A stretch of 64,000 nt of DNA from Gordionus sp. m RMFG-2023. Lineage: Eukaryota; Nematomorpha; Gordioida; Chordodea; Parachordodidae. The stretch's first letter is position 1, and every line of letters starts with the position of its first letter. Of this stretch, positions 1 through 11,110 are shown in pieces. The position numbers were made by a program, and so were the translations under genes. Under the pieces are notes generated by a model. The model saw nothing but the letters and a program-made list of their open reading frames with translations, had not been told where the DNA came from and made no database searches. The DNA is taken from NCBI RefSeq assembly GCF_954871325.1, contig NC_088779.1, forward strand, positions 8,806,846 through 8,870,845. Direction: 5' to 3'.

Positions 1-962
1 ATGCTACAGATCTTCTTTTTAAAGTCTTAGGGTCTATCTAATGGCCATTCTCAAATAAGCTCTAAAAATATTAATATTGATCAATTTATAAATATAAATA
101 AGTTTTTACCTTGTTTCCAAATATCTATGGTGGTACATATATAGGATATCTCTGACAACTCTGCTATTAGAGCATCTTTCATCACTTCAAAGTTATCTAC
201 TATCTTAATCATTAGTGGCTGGTGACATAAAATTGATTTTCAACCAAGGACGTTGGCTATGTTGTATCAATTATAAAATCGACAATGACTTTTATCAGCC
301 AGTATCTGAGAAATATTGACATGTGCAATATTATTAATCTATTTATCTTGAATTGAATTGGTCTTTTTGGATGTAGTCTCCACTATACTAAAATTATTAC
401 TATGTTTTTCTATCTTTAAAACTGTTGGCATGAACATTCTTATAATATAAATACTATTAGAATTTAAAAATGACAATTACCTTTAGGTGTTTTGAGGTTA
501 GCTACTATTTATTTGAGGATATATTTTTTACATTTTAAACAAATAAATTTGTAGCCACCTTTTGTTTTTACATAAATTTGAAAATATTAAATTTTGGAAA
601 TGGAAAATGTGTATTATTGTTATTAGGAACATTTTCTTCCAGGGTACTTCCATTTCATTAATATCATCATTGTCTGATTCACATAGATTTGGATATCTAT
701 TTGCGATGACATTTTAAATAATTTACACCAGATGTTTTAGGTTTATAATACAAATTGAAAATATAAATTTCAATTACAAAATTAAATAATAAAAATTTTA
801 ATTATATTATATTTTAATTTTCAAGTTTATAGTTAATTCATTATATTTTTAAAAAGTAGCTAAGTAGAGCGCTAAAAAATTAATAATTGAAATAAAGCGT
901 TATAAGCTATCGCTACCAAAAAAAGATAGTGTGCTACAGTAGCGCGCTACTTTAACAACTCT
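1..962 (-). mobile_element. hAT DNA transposon, 5' part, decayed, truncated by window edge
   Basis: The right boundary near 962 reads, on the minus strand, as a hAT-type end (GTTGTTAAAGTAGCGCGC) followed by GTAGC-type palindromic sequence. Inward on the minus strand come a BED-finger-like piece (GGYKFICLKCKK, about 575-495) and then transposase-like sequence CTTIDIW at about 140-110. A 50-bp intron fits at 109-60 (donor GTAAAA, acceptor AG): DIWKQ is followed by AYLRMA, matching the conserved DIW...SYLGMT block of RICESLEEPER/ZBED-type hAT transposases. After AYLRMA the frame shifts, and IDPKTLKRRSVA continues in another frame. Stops and frame breaks show the copy is dead. The catalytic and dimerisation parts lie left of the window. 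The family assignment comes from motifs; the intron is inferred. Confidence 0.6.
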
Positions 963-1764
963 GGCTGGATTATTGATTAATTCTTATATTTGATAGAAGT
1001 TATAATCCATCCATCAAGTGTCGTGTTTTATTTTAAACACTCCTCAATATTATAAATTATCGTTGTGCTCAAGAACATATTTTGCGTCACTTATATTTAA
1101 GAAAACAGGGCTGGGCAACTTTGGTAAATTAGAAATGGGCTAGGCTGGGTATAAATTAGGCCAGAACAGGCGAAAGTTAAATTCTAAATGGGGTAAGCCA
1201 GACCTCTAATGTATTGCTTAAGGGGGAGGGGGATTTTTTAATACAAAATATGCCCATAGACCATCAAATAATCAATACATCCTGATTAAAAACGAAAAAA
1301 AAATGCGCATTAATTTTCCTTTATTTTATATTTGATTCATAATTAATGCTAAAAATTTTTAAGAACCTTTTATGTTCAAGGAGGCCATAAGTATAAAAAG
1401 GGGAAAAACACTATCAAACCCATTTTAGACAATTAAAATATATTAGTCCCTGGACTACAAAATTTTTCTTATATGGTTGTTATCCTAATGCCTTTATTTT
1501 ATTGAGAGGGGGGGGGAAGGTGCACTATCCCAATTACAAGAAAATCTAATCTGTAAACTACTAGGTTATTTGGTTTACATTAAGTAATTCATTCAAATAA
1601 AATAATTTATTTTATAATATATGTAAATTGGAATAAAAAGAATTTATAGAAAATATTAATTAATGGCGTCACTTCCATTATCATTAGCGGAAGCAAGTTG
1701 ATTTCACTCAACTCTCTAAAATTTGTGATTTATATTTAAAAAAAATCATGAGATTAAGACTAAC
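963..1764. other. AT-rich intergenic sequence without a recognised gene
   Basis: A GGGCTGGGC-type GC patch at 1108-1200 resembles the inner part of hAT MITE ends found elsewhere in the window, and there is a poly-G run near 1508. I see no coding exon or RNA gene here. Confidence 0.4.
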
Positions 1765-1850
1765 AGAGAACATTTCATACGGCAATCCATTTACAGTGTT
1801 ACACCGAAAATCAAAAACGATTCGTCCAGGTCTATTATTACTCATCGCCA
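1765..1850 (-). CDS. unrecognised candidate exon
   Basis: On the minus strand a pyrimidine-containing stretch ends in TTCAAG (acceptor), followed by an ATG at 1845-1843. The frame encodes MSNNRPGRIVFDF, then RCNTVNGLPYEMFS, and stops short of a possible GTTAGT donor at 1764. Base composition is less AT-biased than the surroundings. It lies about 0.9 kb downstream of the CapZIP-like gene on the same strand, so it could begin the next minus-strand gene, or it could be transposon debris. I do not recognise the protein. No partner exon was identified. Confidence 0.22.
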
Positions 1851-2768
1851 CTTGAAGTTGAAAGTATATACTTAGAATAGAGAAAAATAATTGATTTATT
1901 GATGACAATTATTCCAATATAATTAAAAGATCTAAATCCCAAAACTTGACATTAATATTTTATTATGGGTTATTTTATACATTTCCCTTTTAAACCATAA
2001 TATTGTAAATATACATTACATATTATATAAATAATTTTAAAAAATAATAATTTTTTGTTTTGTTTTGTAAAAATTATAATTTTGCAATATTCGGATTGGG
2101 GGAGATGAAAATTTAAAATGCGCCAATAGCATTCGCATTTATCATACCAAATCAATATAACATCGTATAATTAGCGTATGAATTTATCCAGATGATCCTG
2201 ATGGTTTCTTGGAAAAAGCATAAGCTGTCCTTGCGTATAATATTGTGACGATAGAAGATCGTCTAATTATAAATAATTATTATTATAAAAATTTTAATAA
2301 TTTTTGCTTGCAATAAGTTAATAATATTTAAAAGTGTTGTGTTAATTTATAAAATTATTTTAAGCATTTTATATTCGAGTAATATTTTTTTTATGAATGA
2401 TTGTTGATATTATAATAGAGGAAAAAAATCACAATGGCGTTTTGCAGAACTTAAATAATGAAGAAAATATAATAACATTTATTTTTTTAAAATATTAATT
2501 TAAAGATGGGAATTGAATTTTAGAGATAATTTTTTTTTTTTAGATTATTAGAAATAATAACAAATTTACTTTTTTAAAAATTATTTTAAAAATAAATTAA
2601 AACTTTAAAAAAAAATAAGCGCCCGTTATAACATTTTATAAAAATGATTATAAATCGGTTTCAAATTATTCAAAGAAATAATATATCACGATACATCGAT
2701 TATGAAAATAGTAAGAAGACGCTTTTGTGTGGGGGGATAAAAAAAAATCTACTATATAATATTTAAAT

Positions 2769-2774
2769 TTTATT
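2769..2774 (-). terminator. polyadenylation signal overlapping the stop codon
   Basis: The minus strand reads GACGAATAAAAT. The stop codon TAA (2772-2770) is part of an AATAAA hexamer at 2774-2769. If used, the 3' untranslated region would be only about 10-30 nt. AT richness makes chance AATAAA hexamers common, so use is inferred. Confidence 0.4.
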
Positions 2775-2887
2775 CGTCTACAAACAAAATATCGCCGATG
2801 ACATCAGAGACTACGTCATCGTTCATGTTAGAGACATTTGATTCTTCGTTGCTGTTATTATTGTTTCGATTAAGCGACGCGTGTTGA
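2770..2887 (-). CDS. CapZIP-like gene, exon 4 with stop codon
   Basis: This exon is 118 nt, entered after TTTAAAG in the phase required by exon 3, across a 131-bp intron. It encodes an Asn/Ser-rich stretch and the acidic tail ending DILFVDE and TAA at 2772-2770. Confidence 0.7.
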
Positions 2888-5800
2888 CTTTAAAGTGTAG
2901 GTTTATTTCAATATGTAATAACAACAAATTACAAAAAAAAAATTGAGGAAAAAAGTAAAAAATAAATAAATTTATAAAAGGGAAAAATTATTTTTAAGTT
3001 ATTGATTTTATACCGTACCTTGGAGTCCCGGAGGAAATGAGGAAGGATGGCGGAAGAGAAGATATATTAGGAAGTGTTTTAGTAGGAGGCTTACGTTTGG
3101 AGTGACCTTTAGGTCTTGTCTACATTTAAAAATAATATATATAATTTGGCGGAAAATTTAAAAAATAATTTTTTTTTATTCATTCCTCGAATAATTATAT
3201 TAAAATTGATCCAGCCGTTATAAAGTATATATTTCAGTGCTGTTAAATAGCCAGGCAAGAATTAAATAAAAGTTTAAAAGATGCACTCTCTGAAAAAAAA
3301 AATTTGTAACCCATTTTTAAAAAGTAAACAATAATTATTCAAAATTTTGATATTAAGGAAGAACGTCTATTAATGGTGTGCTCAGTTTTACTGCACCAAT
3401 AACCATATATTCAATTAGTAAAGGATGGAAGAATTGCATTTTAAATAAATATTTCAATAACGGAAATTGATGAAAAAAAATATATTTAAACAATTTTAAT
3501 TTCAAAGAAAAATTCAATCAATTTTGTCATCATAAAAATCAGTCTTTATTTTGCATGATTTAGGAGTTGATTTAGAGTATCACGTGACCATTTATAAAGT
3601 GCAGATTAGCATAACTAAAACCCTTTAACACGCGTGGTGGGGGGGGGAGCGCACGAATCAATCGCATTATTAAAATGGGGGGGGGGAGTCCTTTTATGAA
3701 GATATATGTCAGACATCCTACTATAGGATGCACTGTCCGGCTAAATGACTTTCGGTCCTCGTGGGGAAAAACGTGACTAAATATTTCACGAAATGATCAA
3801 AATTCTAAAATCCGGGAAAATGTTAAAATAGTATGATTTTATAAAATATCAACAATTAGTTATTATAGAAAAATAAATAACTTATAGGTTTCGTAGAAAT
3901 ATCGAAAAATTTAGAATTGGATCTGAGAAAAATTTTTGGATCGACACAGCCATATTTTTGAGATATTAGATACCATACTTATCTATATATATAATCACCG
4001 TAATCAAGAAATGAACGTTTTCCTATCATCTTAATGTTAAATTTTATTTTTTCTATCAACTTTCCTATCTTCTTAATGTTAAATAAATCGATGGAGACTA
4101 TATCTCTCTAATGATAAATTTTAAGAAAATTTTTTGCACATCATGGGATTTGAACCTATGACTTAACGTTTTAAAGGCATACGTTCTTCCACTGAGCCAC
4201 CTTCTATATTAAATTTTGTATTATAATCTTTCTTATATATGTTATTATTTTGCTATTAACATTTATTTTCCAATTAATTTATATAATTTAGATCTCATTG
4301 TGTTATATTAAAAAGAATACTAACCTCACCTCAAATTATGATAAGAATGAATATTATTAATTTTAAAATAGCAAATTAAATTATATTTAGCCAATTGAAA
4401 AATAAACATTTATCTCATATTAATTTTAGCATAAATATTTATATTCAATCAAAGTAAAATTTATTAATTTTTATAAAATTATTTTATTACAATTTAGATC
4501 TAACAAATTTATGGTAAGAATGAATATTATTAAATTTAAAATAGCAAATTAAATTATATTTAGCCAATTGAAAAACATTCATCTCATATTATTAGCATAA
4601 ATATTTATATACAATCAAAGTAAAATTTATTAATTTTTATATTACATTTTAAATCTATAAATTTAAATTATTTACCACCCCAAAATATCGCAGTAAAATT
4701 TTTTTTATCTCAACTACAATATGGGAGCTCTGCAAATAGTATAAAATACCTATTTATCAATATCTTCTTATGCCAAAAAATTAAACTCCCTCACTAATCC
4801 TAAGTACTTATTACAATTTAGATTTAACAAATAAATTTAAATATATTTAGCCAATTGAAAAATAAACATTTATCTTATATTACCACTCCAAAATATGCCA
4901 GTATAAAAATTTTATCTCAACAACAATATTTGAACTCTGGAAATAACATACAATACCAATTTATCAATATCTACCCTACATTTTTGATTACAATTTCATA
5001 TATTTTACGCTAAATTTAATAAAATTTGTCATTTATTTTATATAAAAAAATGTATTTAAAAAAAAATTCATATAATAGTTCAATTTATTATTCCCATCAT
5101 TCTTGACGGGTTATCAACTAGTAAATATTATAACACTCAATTTAATTTTTAACTTATTTCTTTCGAATATAAAAGAATAAACCACCCAAAACAAAAGGTT
5201 TAATCAATATTCTAATAAGAATTGATTTTAAAAGAGGGGATGTTTTAATAACAATCTTTCTTATTTTTTCGGAAGGGAATCATATATCAATTACCAATGT
5301 AGGTGCGGCTAAAGTTGTGTGATTAGAAGGTTGATCAAAGGATAGCACGTTGTCCGCGGGTTCGTCCAGCGTTATTTTGGACGGGTGATTATGTATGTGC
5401 CGCATGACGGGAGATCTCGATAAGTGGCTACGTTTATCGGGTTCAGGTGACTTTGGTGGGTTATAAGAGTTTTCGGTTTTGTGGGAGGCGGAAGAAGTTT
5501 GAGGTAATTTCGGCCTGAGAGCCATTGGGTCTATATGTATTTTACCCTGACATAATATGTAATGGGAGGGAGTTATATGATAAAAATAAGTTTTAAAAAT
5601 AAAGTCCATGATATTATGTAAATAATAATAATAACTATATAAAGGGTAAGAAAGCATTTGAGATGCCAAGTTATTCTATTTATAGTATATAAAAAAATTA
5701 GACGATCATATAATTTATATTATTTCAAATAAATAAAACCAAAGAAAAAATCAAAAATGACAGTCAGTGATTATTACTGTAATGCATAATTGAACTTAGA

Positions 5801-8800
5801 CAAATAAGCGAAATAATCTTCATTCACAAATTAGACGCATGTCGTGATTATGGTTGGTTTATGATTTAATTTATTTAATATATTCAATAACGTTTATTTT
5901 CTTCTCACAATTTCCTTTTAATAAATTTAACGAATAAGTAGGATAATTCCTTATCAGCCAAATTTATAAAATAAATATAAATTAGCCTAATCTCTTAGGA
6001 AGGACTATTTATCTTCGAATTAGGAGAACTTTATTTGCGTAAGGATTAAAATATTAATATATTTTTTTTTACATAAGATAGAAGGTTAATTTAAAAACAT
6101 TTTTTTTAAAAAAATACAAATAAGCATTTTTTTAAAAAAAAAATATTAAGAGAATGTTCCTATGAAGCTTAAATAGCCGTCAGGAATATAACGATTTGAG
6201 ATGATTGTATAATTTATAAAGATGATTCATGAACTCCGTGGATATGGGCATTTTTTTTCTAAAATCTTTTATAAAAAATGATAGCCTTGTGGGTGTCTCC
6301 TGGTTTGACTTATTTTTATACTTCTCTTTAGCCTACACTAAAGAGCTTTTAAACTAGGGCAACCTATTTTGAATTGTTTTAGGTGGAAAATATCGGATCG
6401 GGCCGATACCTGTAAAAACCGATCCGATTTTTTTACTGTTATTTTATGATGTATATTTATTTTATATAATTATAATAGTTTTTTTTATCTATTATAATAT
6501 AATCTTTTTTAATTATAGTCTTAATAGTTGATATAAACATAAATAAATTAAATCCATTATTCGATTTTTTATATAAAAAATATTGATTTCTAAATTACAT
6601 TTGGTTTAAAGGGGGTGGTTAAAAATCAGTATAAATAACGGATCGGCATCGGATTGGTTTTGAACCAATATCGGATAGGATGGGTGAAAAATAGGTGGAT
6701 CGGCATAGCCCTAGTATTTTTGTTGTTTCTCATACTTCCTAGCCTGTTTAGTCGAAGCAATAGAGCCGGATAAGTCGAACCATGACATACCCCGAGGACT
6801 TAAGGACTTACCAGTAATTAGTGTTATTAAACGGCTAGATTTTTAAAAACGGCTAACCCAATATTATATCCAAAAATTGCGTAATTTTGTTTCATAGATG
6901 GCAGAAATGTTTGGGGCATGTATTAACGAAATCTATAGGTTTGGGTAATATTATTATGACTAAAATCTTAATTTAAAATCGAATAAATCGAGCCGTCTAA
7001 CACCAATAGTAAAAAAAATAACCGGGGAAGGGTGGGGTTTAAAAACATTTTGTTTTTATTTCTAATTAGTGGTAAAAAAATTTATTTTTATCTTTTTTTA
7101 AAAAAATAGGCCAACATTTAACTATATCTTTAATAGATAGATCCAATTATTATTATTCGGAAGAAAAAGATGGGGCAGGAGAATAAGGTACATTTTTTTT
7201 CAAGGAACACTGAAAAATTACAAGCGCTATTTGAAAATACTATTTATAAAAAAAAGCATTAGAAATATAAAATAATTTGTGTCGGAGTCTGGCCTAAGTC
7301 TAAAAACAATTTTGTCTAAATCCGCACACGCCCGTACGAAAAGGTCTTACATAGAGAAACAGTTTTCTTCTCATATAATCAACCTCCTCAAGAGGTTACG
7401 GTTAGGATTGTTGCCGGTTAGGGCTAGTGTTTATAAATGGTTTCATCGCATTTCAAAATTTGGGCGTTTTTTAAAGTAAATTGATCTATTTTGTCTTCAC
7501 TCCCAAGCAATACATCAATATCCGGATGTAAATAAAGTAACCTAGGAAGATGAGATCCAAAATATGCATCGCAATCATTAATAAATCTAGTTGAATGTGT
7601 TTATGGCACAGAATTACAATAAAATTTTAAAAAAATCCTATTCATTAGAACAAAAATCTTCGACCACGACATGCAGTGTTAAACGGCTCGTTTTAAGCCG
7701 GTTTTTTAAAACGGCTAACTCGATATTTTAGGCAGAAAAAAATATTGCCTAAGTCTCAAGATTTCGCTAATAGATGCCTAGACCTCTGTAACATCTATAA
7801 GCAAAATCTTCAGGTTTCCGTAATATTTTTCTGAATAAAATAATAAGTTAGCCATTTTTAAAAATAGGCTAGTATGGAGCCGTTTAACAACACTACCGAC
7901 ATGATAGAAATCCCGACATTTTAAGCTCCTCATTCGATACGGGACAATTGGTTAATTTTAAACTGCTCTACAACAACCTACTTTCGGACAAATTGACTGA
8001 TGCACCCTCTATAGGGTCCTGGAGTGCTCACCTTTGGAAATTGTCTCGTCGGGAGTGTGAAACGAAACATATAAACTGTAATATGTAAATAGTTTCTAAA
8101 TTAGAGTCATAATCATAATTCATTAAAAATTGTTATTCTCTGCGAACTTAACTAATATTATGAAATAATAAATTAGGTTCTGTAAAAAAATTTAATTTTA
8201 AATTAGTAATTTTTAAAACTCACCTATATAATTATGTATCATTATTATTTTTTAAATTTTTTTTTTGTAAAAAAAAATGTTATTTTATTGATCTTGTAGT
8301 AGCGTCGGTAAAATTCAAAATAAATCTACAATTTATTTAATTTCATGTGAAATAAGTGAAAGGTATAAATTGGTAAATAAATATAAATTTTCTTATTTAA
8401 TAAAAAAAATTCACATTTTATATCAATTAAATATTTATTTTTAGATCTTTTGCGATTAAAAAAAAACAACTTTATTACTAAAGAAAATATTACCGATTCC
8501 TTTATAAACATACTTGTTATATTTCAACAATTTTTGCAAGCTGAATATAATTTATTTGCAAAAAATTAAAAAATACGGAAATATTCCATCAAATCTGAGC
8601 AACACTGTAGATTTAAAGATTAAAATAGTGTTGTTAAACAGCTCGTTTTGAGCCGATTTTTAAAAACGGCTAACTCAATATTTTAGCCAAAAAAATATTG
8701 CCTAAGCCTCGAGATTTCGATAATATATGTCTAGACCTTTGTTCCTTGTATGAGCAAATCTTCAGACTTACACAATATTTTTCTGGGTAAAATACTGAGA

Positions 8801-9400
8801 TAGCCGTTTATAAAAATCGGCTCAAAACGAGCCGTTCACTTATATGTAAAAAAATATATAATTTATTAATAGTCGTCGTAGTTCGATTATTATAGTTCTA
8901 GTTCTATTCTGCTCACTCCATTCTCAATCAATTTTAAGATAGAATTAAAGGTTTATAAAAACCAAATATTATTCTTTCTTTCTTCCTTCCTTCTTTCCTT
9001 CTTTCTTAAATATCGGGTTAGCATCGACCATTTTTGTTAATCTTAATATATAATGTATTTTTTACGTGTCAAAAAATTTTTTTAAAAAAGAAACCTTGAT
9101 TTTCTCTATAGCCGAGAGCCGCGAGGGCTTCCCGCCGTCCTCTTGATCCAGCTTTCCACGACTTAATCCGTGCATGTCGTGCTTGATTTTGCCGATTTTA
9201 TTAATATTATTATTAGTTGAGGTCATTATCACAGGTAACTGTAATTCACCGTTGCTCTGATCGGAAATAATACGTTTCTCCTCCGCCGAGCTCGGGGCTT
9301 GTTTTTTGACTTTGGACACGGACGGAGGTGAGAAGGAGAGCTTTTTGGCCATCAGGGCCTTTCTCCTCTCCTCGAAGTTGGCGGCCGACAATGACGTCAT
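2770..9400 (-). CDS. CapZIP (RCSD1) / FAM21-like capping-protein-interacting protein, complete four-exon gene
   Basis: Joined exons 9400-9095, 5546-5295, 3119-3019 and 2887-2770 give a 258-residue open frame with intron phases 0, 0 and 2. An in-frame stop lies shortly upstream of the ATG at 9400, so the start is well defined. Residues 98-114 (IEKIKGKIHIDPMALRP, across intron 1) resemble the IEKLQ...FDPAALLPG block of CapZIP, and FAM21 has a related DPAALLP motif. Residues 171-175 are SFDQP. Residues 181-197 (LAAPTLTRPKGHSKRKP) fit the capping-protein-interaction motif LxHxTxxRPKx6P except for Ala in place of His. The C-terminus is acidic (DVVSDVIGDILFVDE). Members of this family bind the actin barbed-end capping protein CapZ; FAM21 acts in the endosomal WASH complex. 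The remainder is low-complexity and hydrophilic, without membrane segments. The protein is shorter than vertebrate CapZIP (about 400 residues) and far shorter than FAM21 (over 1000). The gene model is strong. Which of the two relatives is the true orthologue is unresolved. Confidence 0.75.
3019..3119 (-). CDS. CapZIP-like gene, exon 3
   Basis: This exon is 101 nt, entered in phase 0 from a TGTAG acceptor and left in phase 2 at donor GTACGG. It begins TRPKGHSKRKPPTK, the basic second half of the CapZ-interaction motif, and continues LPNISSLPPSFLISSGTP. The match of frame, splice sites and motif continuity makes it secure. Confidence 0.75.
4134..4205 (-). repeat. tRNA-derived SINE head
   Basis: The minus strand carries a good pol III A box (TGGCTCAGTGG) and B box (GGTTCAAATCC) at tRNA spacing. 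The acceptor ends do not pair and the anticodon stem is poor, with an anticodon-loop triplet reading TTA. It is therefore a SINE head or tRNA pseudogene, not a working tRNA gene. The likely tail runs toward lower coordinates, to about 3990. Confidence 0.5.
4300..4990. repeat. AT-rich direct repeats
   Basis: A block around 4330-4500 (…TAGCCAATTGAAAAA…CATCTCATATTA) recurs at 4505-4640 and in part at 4820-4880. The stretch 4670-4780 (CACCCCAAAATAT…TTTATCAATAT) recurs at 4885-4980. This is a local tandem duplication inside intron 2 of the CapZIP-like gene, with no coding content. Confidence 0.55.
5295..5546 (-). CDS. CapZIP-like gene, exon 2
   Basis: This exon is 252 nt (84 residues). The acceptor follows a pyrimidine-rich tract and TGTCAG; the donor is GTAATT. 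It begins GKIHIDPMALRPK and ends DNVLSFDQPSNHTTLAAPTL, so the SFDQP block and the first half of the CapZ-binding motif sit here. It is rich in Pro, Ser and His. Confidence 0.75.
6353..6716. mobile_element. non-autonomous hAT-like MITE with GATCGG-rich ends
   Basis: Inverted ends ACTAGGGC / GCCCTAGT enclose 364 bp. The subterminal parts are rich in ATCGG (GGATCGGGCCGAT on the left, GGATCGGCATCGG on the right), and the middle is AT-rich. There is no coding sequence. It lies in intron 1 of the CapZIP-like gene. Confidence 0.45.
6819..7008. mobile_element. MITE of the TAGTGTTGTTAAACGGC family, diverged copy
   Basis: It starts TAGTGTTATTAAACGGCTAG and ends GAGCCGTCTAACACC, with the family's internal AAACGGCTAACCC and ATAGATG motifs. 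Ends have diverged and the target duplication is not recognisable. Confidence 0.6.
7279..7480. other. open frame without recognisable protein
   Basis: A 66-codon open frame (plus strand) of less AT-biased composition lies in intron 1 of the CapZIP-like gene. I see no domain, no good splice context and no start context. It is more likely transposon-derived than a gene. Confidence 0.2.
7674..7895. mobile_element. 222-bp MITE of the TAGTGTTGTTAAACGGC family with target duplication
   Basis: Palindromic element: starts CAGTGTTAAACGGCTCG, ends GAGCCGTTTAACAACACTA, with inner arms AAACGGCTAACTC / AAGTTAGCCATTT. Flanking 8-mers ACGACATG (7666-7673) and CCGACATG (7896-7903) match at 7 of 8 bases, the 8-bp duplication expected for hAT elements. 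Confidence 0.75.
8626..8840. mobile_element. MITE of the TAGTGTTGTTAAACGGC family
   Basis: It starts TAGTGTTGTTAAACAGCTCG and ends GGCTCAAAACGAGCCGTT; the last few terminal bases are eroded. The inner arms AAAACGGCTAACTCAAT and TAGCCGTTTATAAAAA pair. Confidence 0.7.
9095..9400 (-). CDS. CapZIP-like gene, exon 1 (start codon exon)
   Basis: This exon is 306 nt (102 residues), beginning MTSLSAANFEERRKAL and ending SRLSAIEKIK, followed by the donor GTTTCT (weak but in phase 0). It is clearly more GC-rich than its surroundings. A TATATA stretch lies about 55 bases upstream on the minus strand (9455-9461) and could be a core promoter element, though AT richness makes this uncertain. Confidence 0.72.
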
Positions 9401-10167
9401 GACGGAGAGGGGTGACAGGAGGTTATGGAGGATTTATTCGAATAATTTACCCGGATATATAAGATAATTTGTCCATGAACGAAAATTAAATTGGAAAAAT
9501 TGAAAGGAAGCGCTAAAATATAAAAATGATTGATTTTTGAATTGTCTTGTAATAGTTAATTGAGCAAGTCGCGAAGTCCGTGATTTAGCAGCGGAACTGA
9601 GTTAAAGATGAACAAGTAATTAAACTCTATGACCTTTAGACAAGAATAATACTATGCCTGCCAAAGAAAAAATATTATTTATTATTAGAGAAAAAAAAAA
9701 TAGAGAATATGTATGGATCGTAGGTTTAAGGTAATGATTTACAAATAAAAATTTAGGAAATTTGATATATTTTTAAAATTGTAGCTCAAATTTATTTTTT
9801 TAAAAAAATGACTTTAAAACACAAGATCAATGTCATTTTCCTGGCATAGATTTTGTCCTAATATTTAAAAAAAACGCGTAAGCTATTGTTTTAATTTTAA
9901 AATCGATATTTTAAAAATATATTGATTATTTCATTTAAAAATTTATGAGAAACAGCTGTTTCGATCAAATTAATGATCGGGAAAAGAGTTTTAAAAAAGG
10001 TAAATGAATGGTTTATGGAGAATTATATATAATAATGTAGGAAAAACAGAGATCAATGGCATTGGCAAATAAAATATTCCCATAAATTAATAAATCCAGG
10101 CCAAATTAATTGATAAAATTTGCAACGTTTTTATTTTTATTCATAATTAATGCATATAATAAAGCCT
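9401..10167. other. upstream region of the CapZIP-like gene, no further gene seen
   Basis: AT-rich sequence 5' of the minus-strand gene. Apart from the possible TATA stretch at 9455-9461 I see no defined element. Confidence 0.35.
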
Positions 10168-10281
10168 GATCCACCTTTGACGCTGCGTTTAAAACGCGTG
10201 CAAAAATAAAAGTGCGAATTTTATCTCCCTATCCTTCAACATTAAAACCGTTCAAACGCAACGTTAAGGAAGCAGACCATG
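10168..10281. mobile_element. small palindromic MITE with AACGCTGCGTTTAAAACG ends
   Basis: The left arm GACGCTGCGTTTAAAACGCG and right arm CGTTCAAACGCAACGTTAAG are inverted copies, with GATCCACCT / AGCAGACC outside. The same family occurs at 63399-63492, where the arms match better. Confidence 0.5.
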
Positions 10282-10619
10282 ACCAACCCTAAAACATTTT
10301 TTCGACGTTCTGACGGGGGCAAAATATACAAGAGCGTTTTAGGGTTTGAGGAATTATGCATTGGATAAAATATATTCACTATTACTGGCATAGACCTATG
10401 AATGAGTAAACCTGGCCCGGCCATTGGTTATTTAAAAGGCGGTTTTCGGACCTAACAAATGCGAAATATAAATGAGCTGAATTTTTTTTAATTACACAAT
10501 CAACCTATTCGAAATTAAACATCCAATCACGATTTTCGAGTTTCATTTTGAAAACTATTTAGTTTATAGTCAAAAAAAATTTAATGACCAAATTTAAAGA
10601 ATCCGGATATGAATAGAAT

Positions 10620-11110
10620 ATGTGCTGTATTCGATTCGAAAATTAATTTTTTTTTAAATATTCTCAAAAATGGAAAAATTGATTTATTAAAAAAAGTAAT
10701 TTATGGATGCAAATAATTCCCATGATTATTTTTCTGTATTTATTAATATAAATTATTTTAATAGAATAATCTCGAATAATTCGATCGAATAATAAATAAA
10801 AAATTATTCGACGAATAATATATTTTCCTTATTCAAATTCGATTCGAATTTTCGAATCGAATATTTGTGTTATTCATATTCGTAAAATACGAATCGAATC
10901 GAGTCGAATATCGAATAACAAATAATTCGTTTTAGGTATATCCACAAGGAACATTTAAATATAGAGAAGAATTTATATTTATGAATAATTTCGAATATTT
11001 ACAAATATTTTTATGAATAATTCGATCGAATGATAGAGAAAAAAAATTATTCGACAGATATTTTTCTTATTCGATTCGAATTTACTATCGAAGAAGAAAA
11101 AATCGTTTTA
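10620..11110. repeat. TTCGAAT-rich imperfect palindromic repeat
   Basis: There are many ATTCGAATAATTCGATCGAAT-type segments in both orientations, probably a decayed hAT-like MITE or nested copies. Related patches occur near 41885-42045 and 55730-55990. No coding content. Confidence 0.4.

Noticed and set aside
4134-4205. tRNA gene
   Set aside because: A and B boxes are present but the acceptor stem does not pair and the anticodon stem is poor; called a SINE head instead. The same reasoning applies at 43941-44015.
7279-7479. Possible gene with a 66-residue open frame
   Set aside because: No family resemblance, no splice or start context, and it lies in an intron of the opposite-strand gene; listed only as a low-confidence stretch.
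8972-9006. CTTT/CTTC simple repeat as a regulatory polypyrimidine element
   Set aside because: An ordinary microsatellite in an intron; nothing ties it to splicing of the flanking exon.
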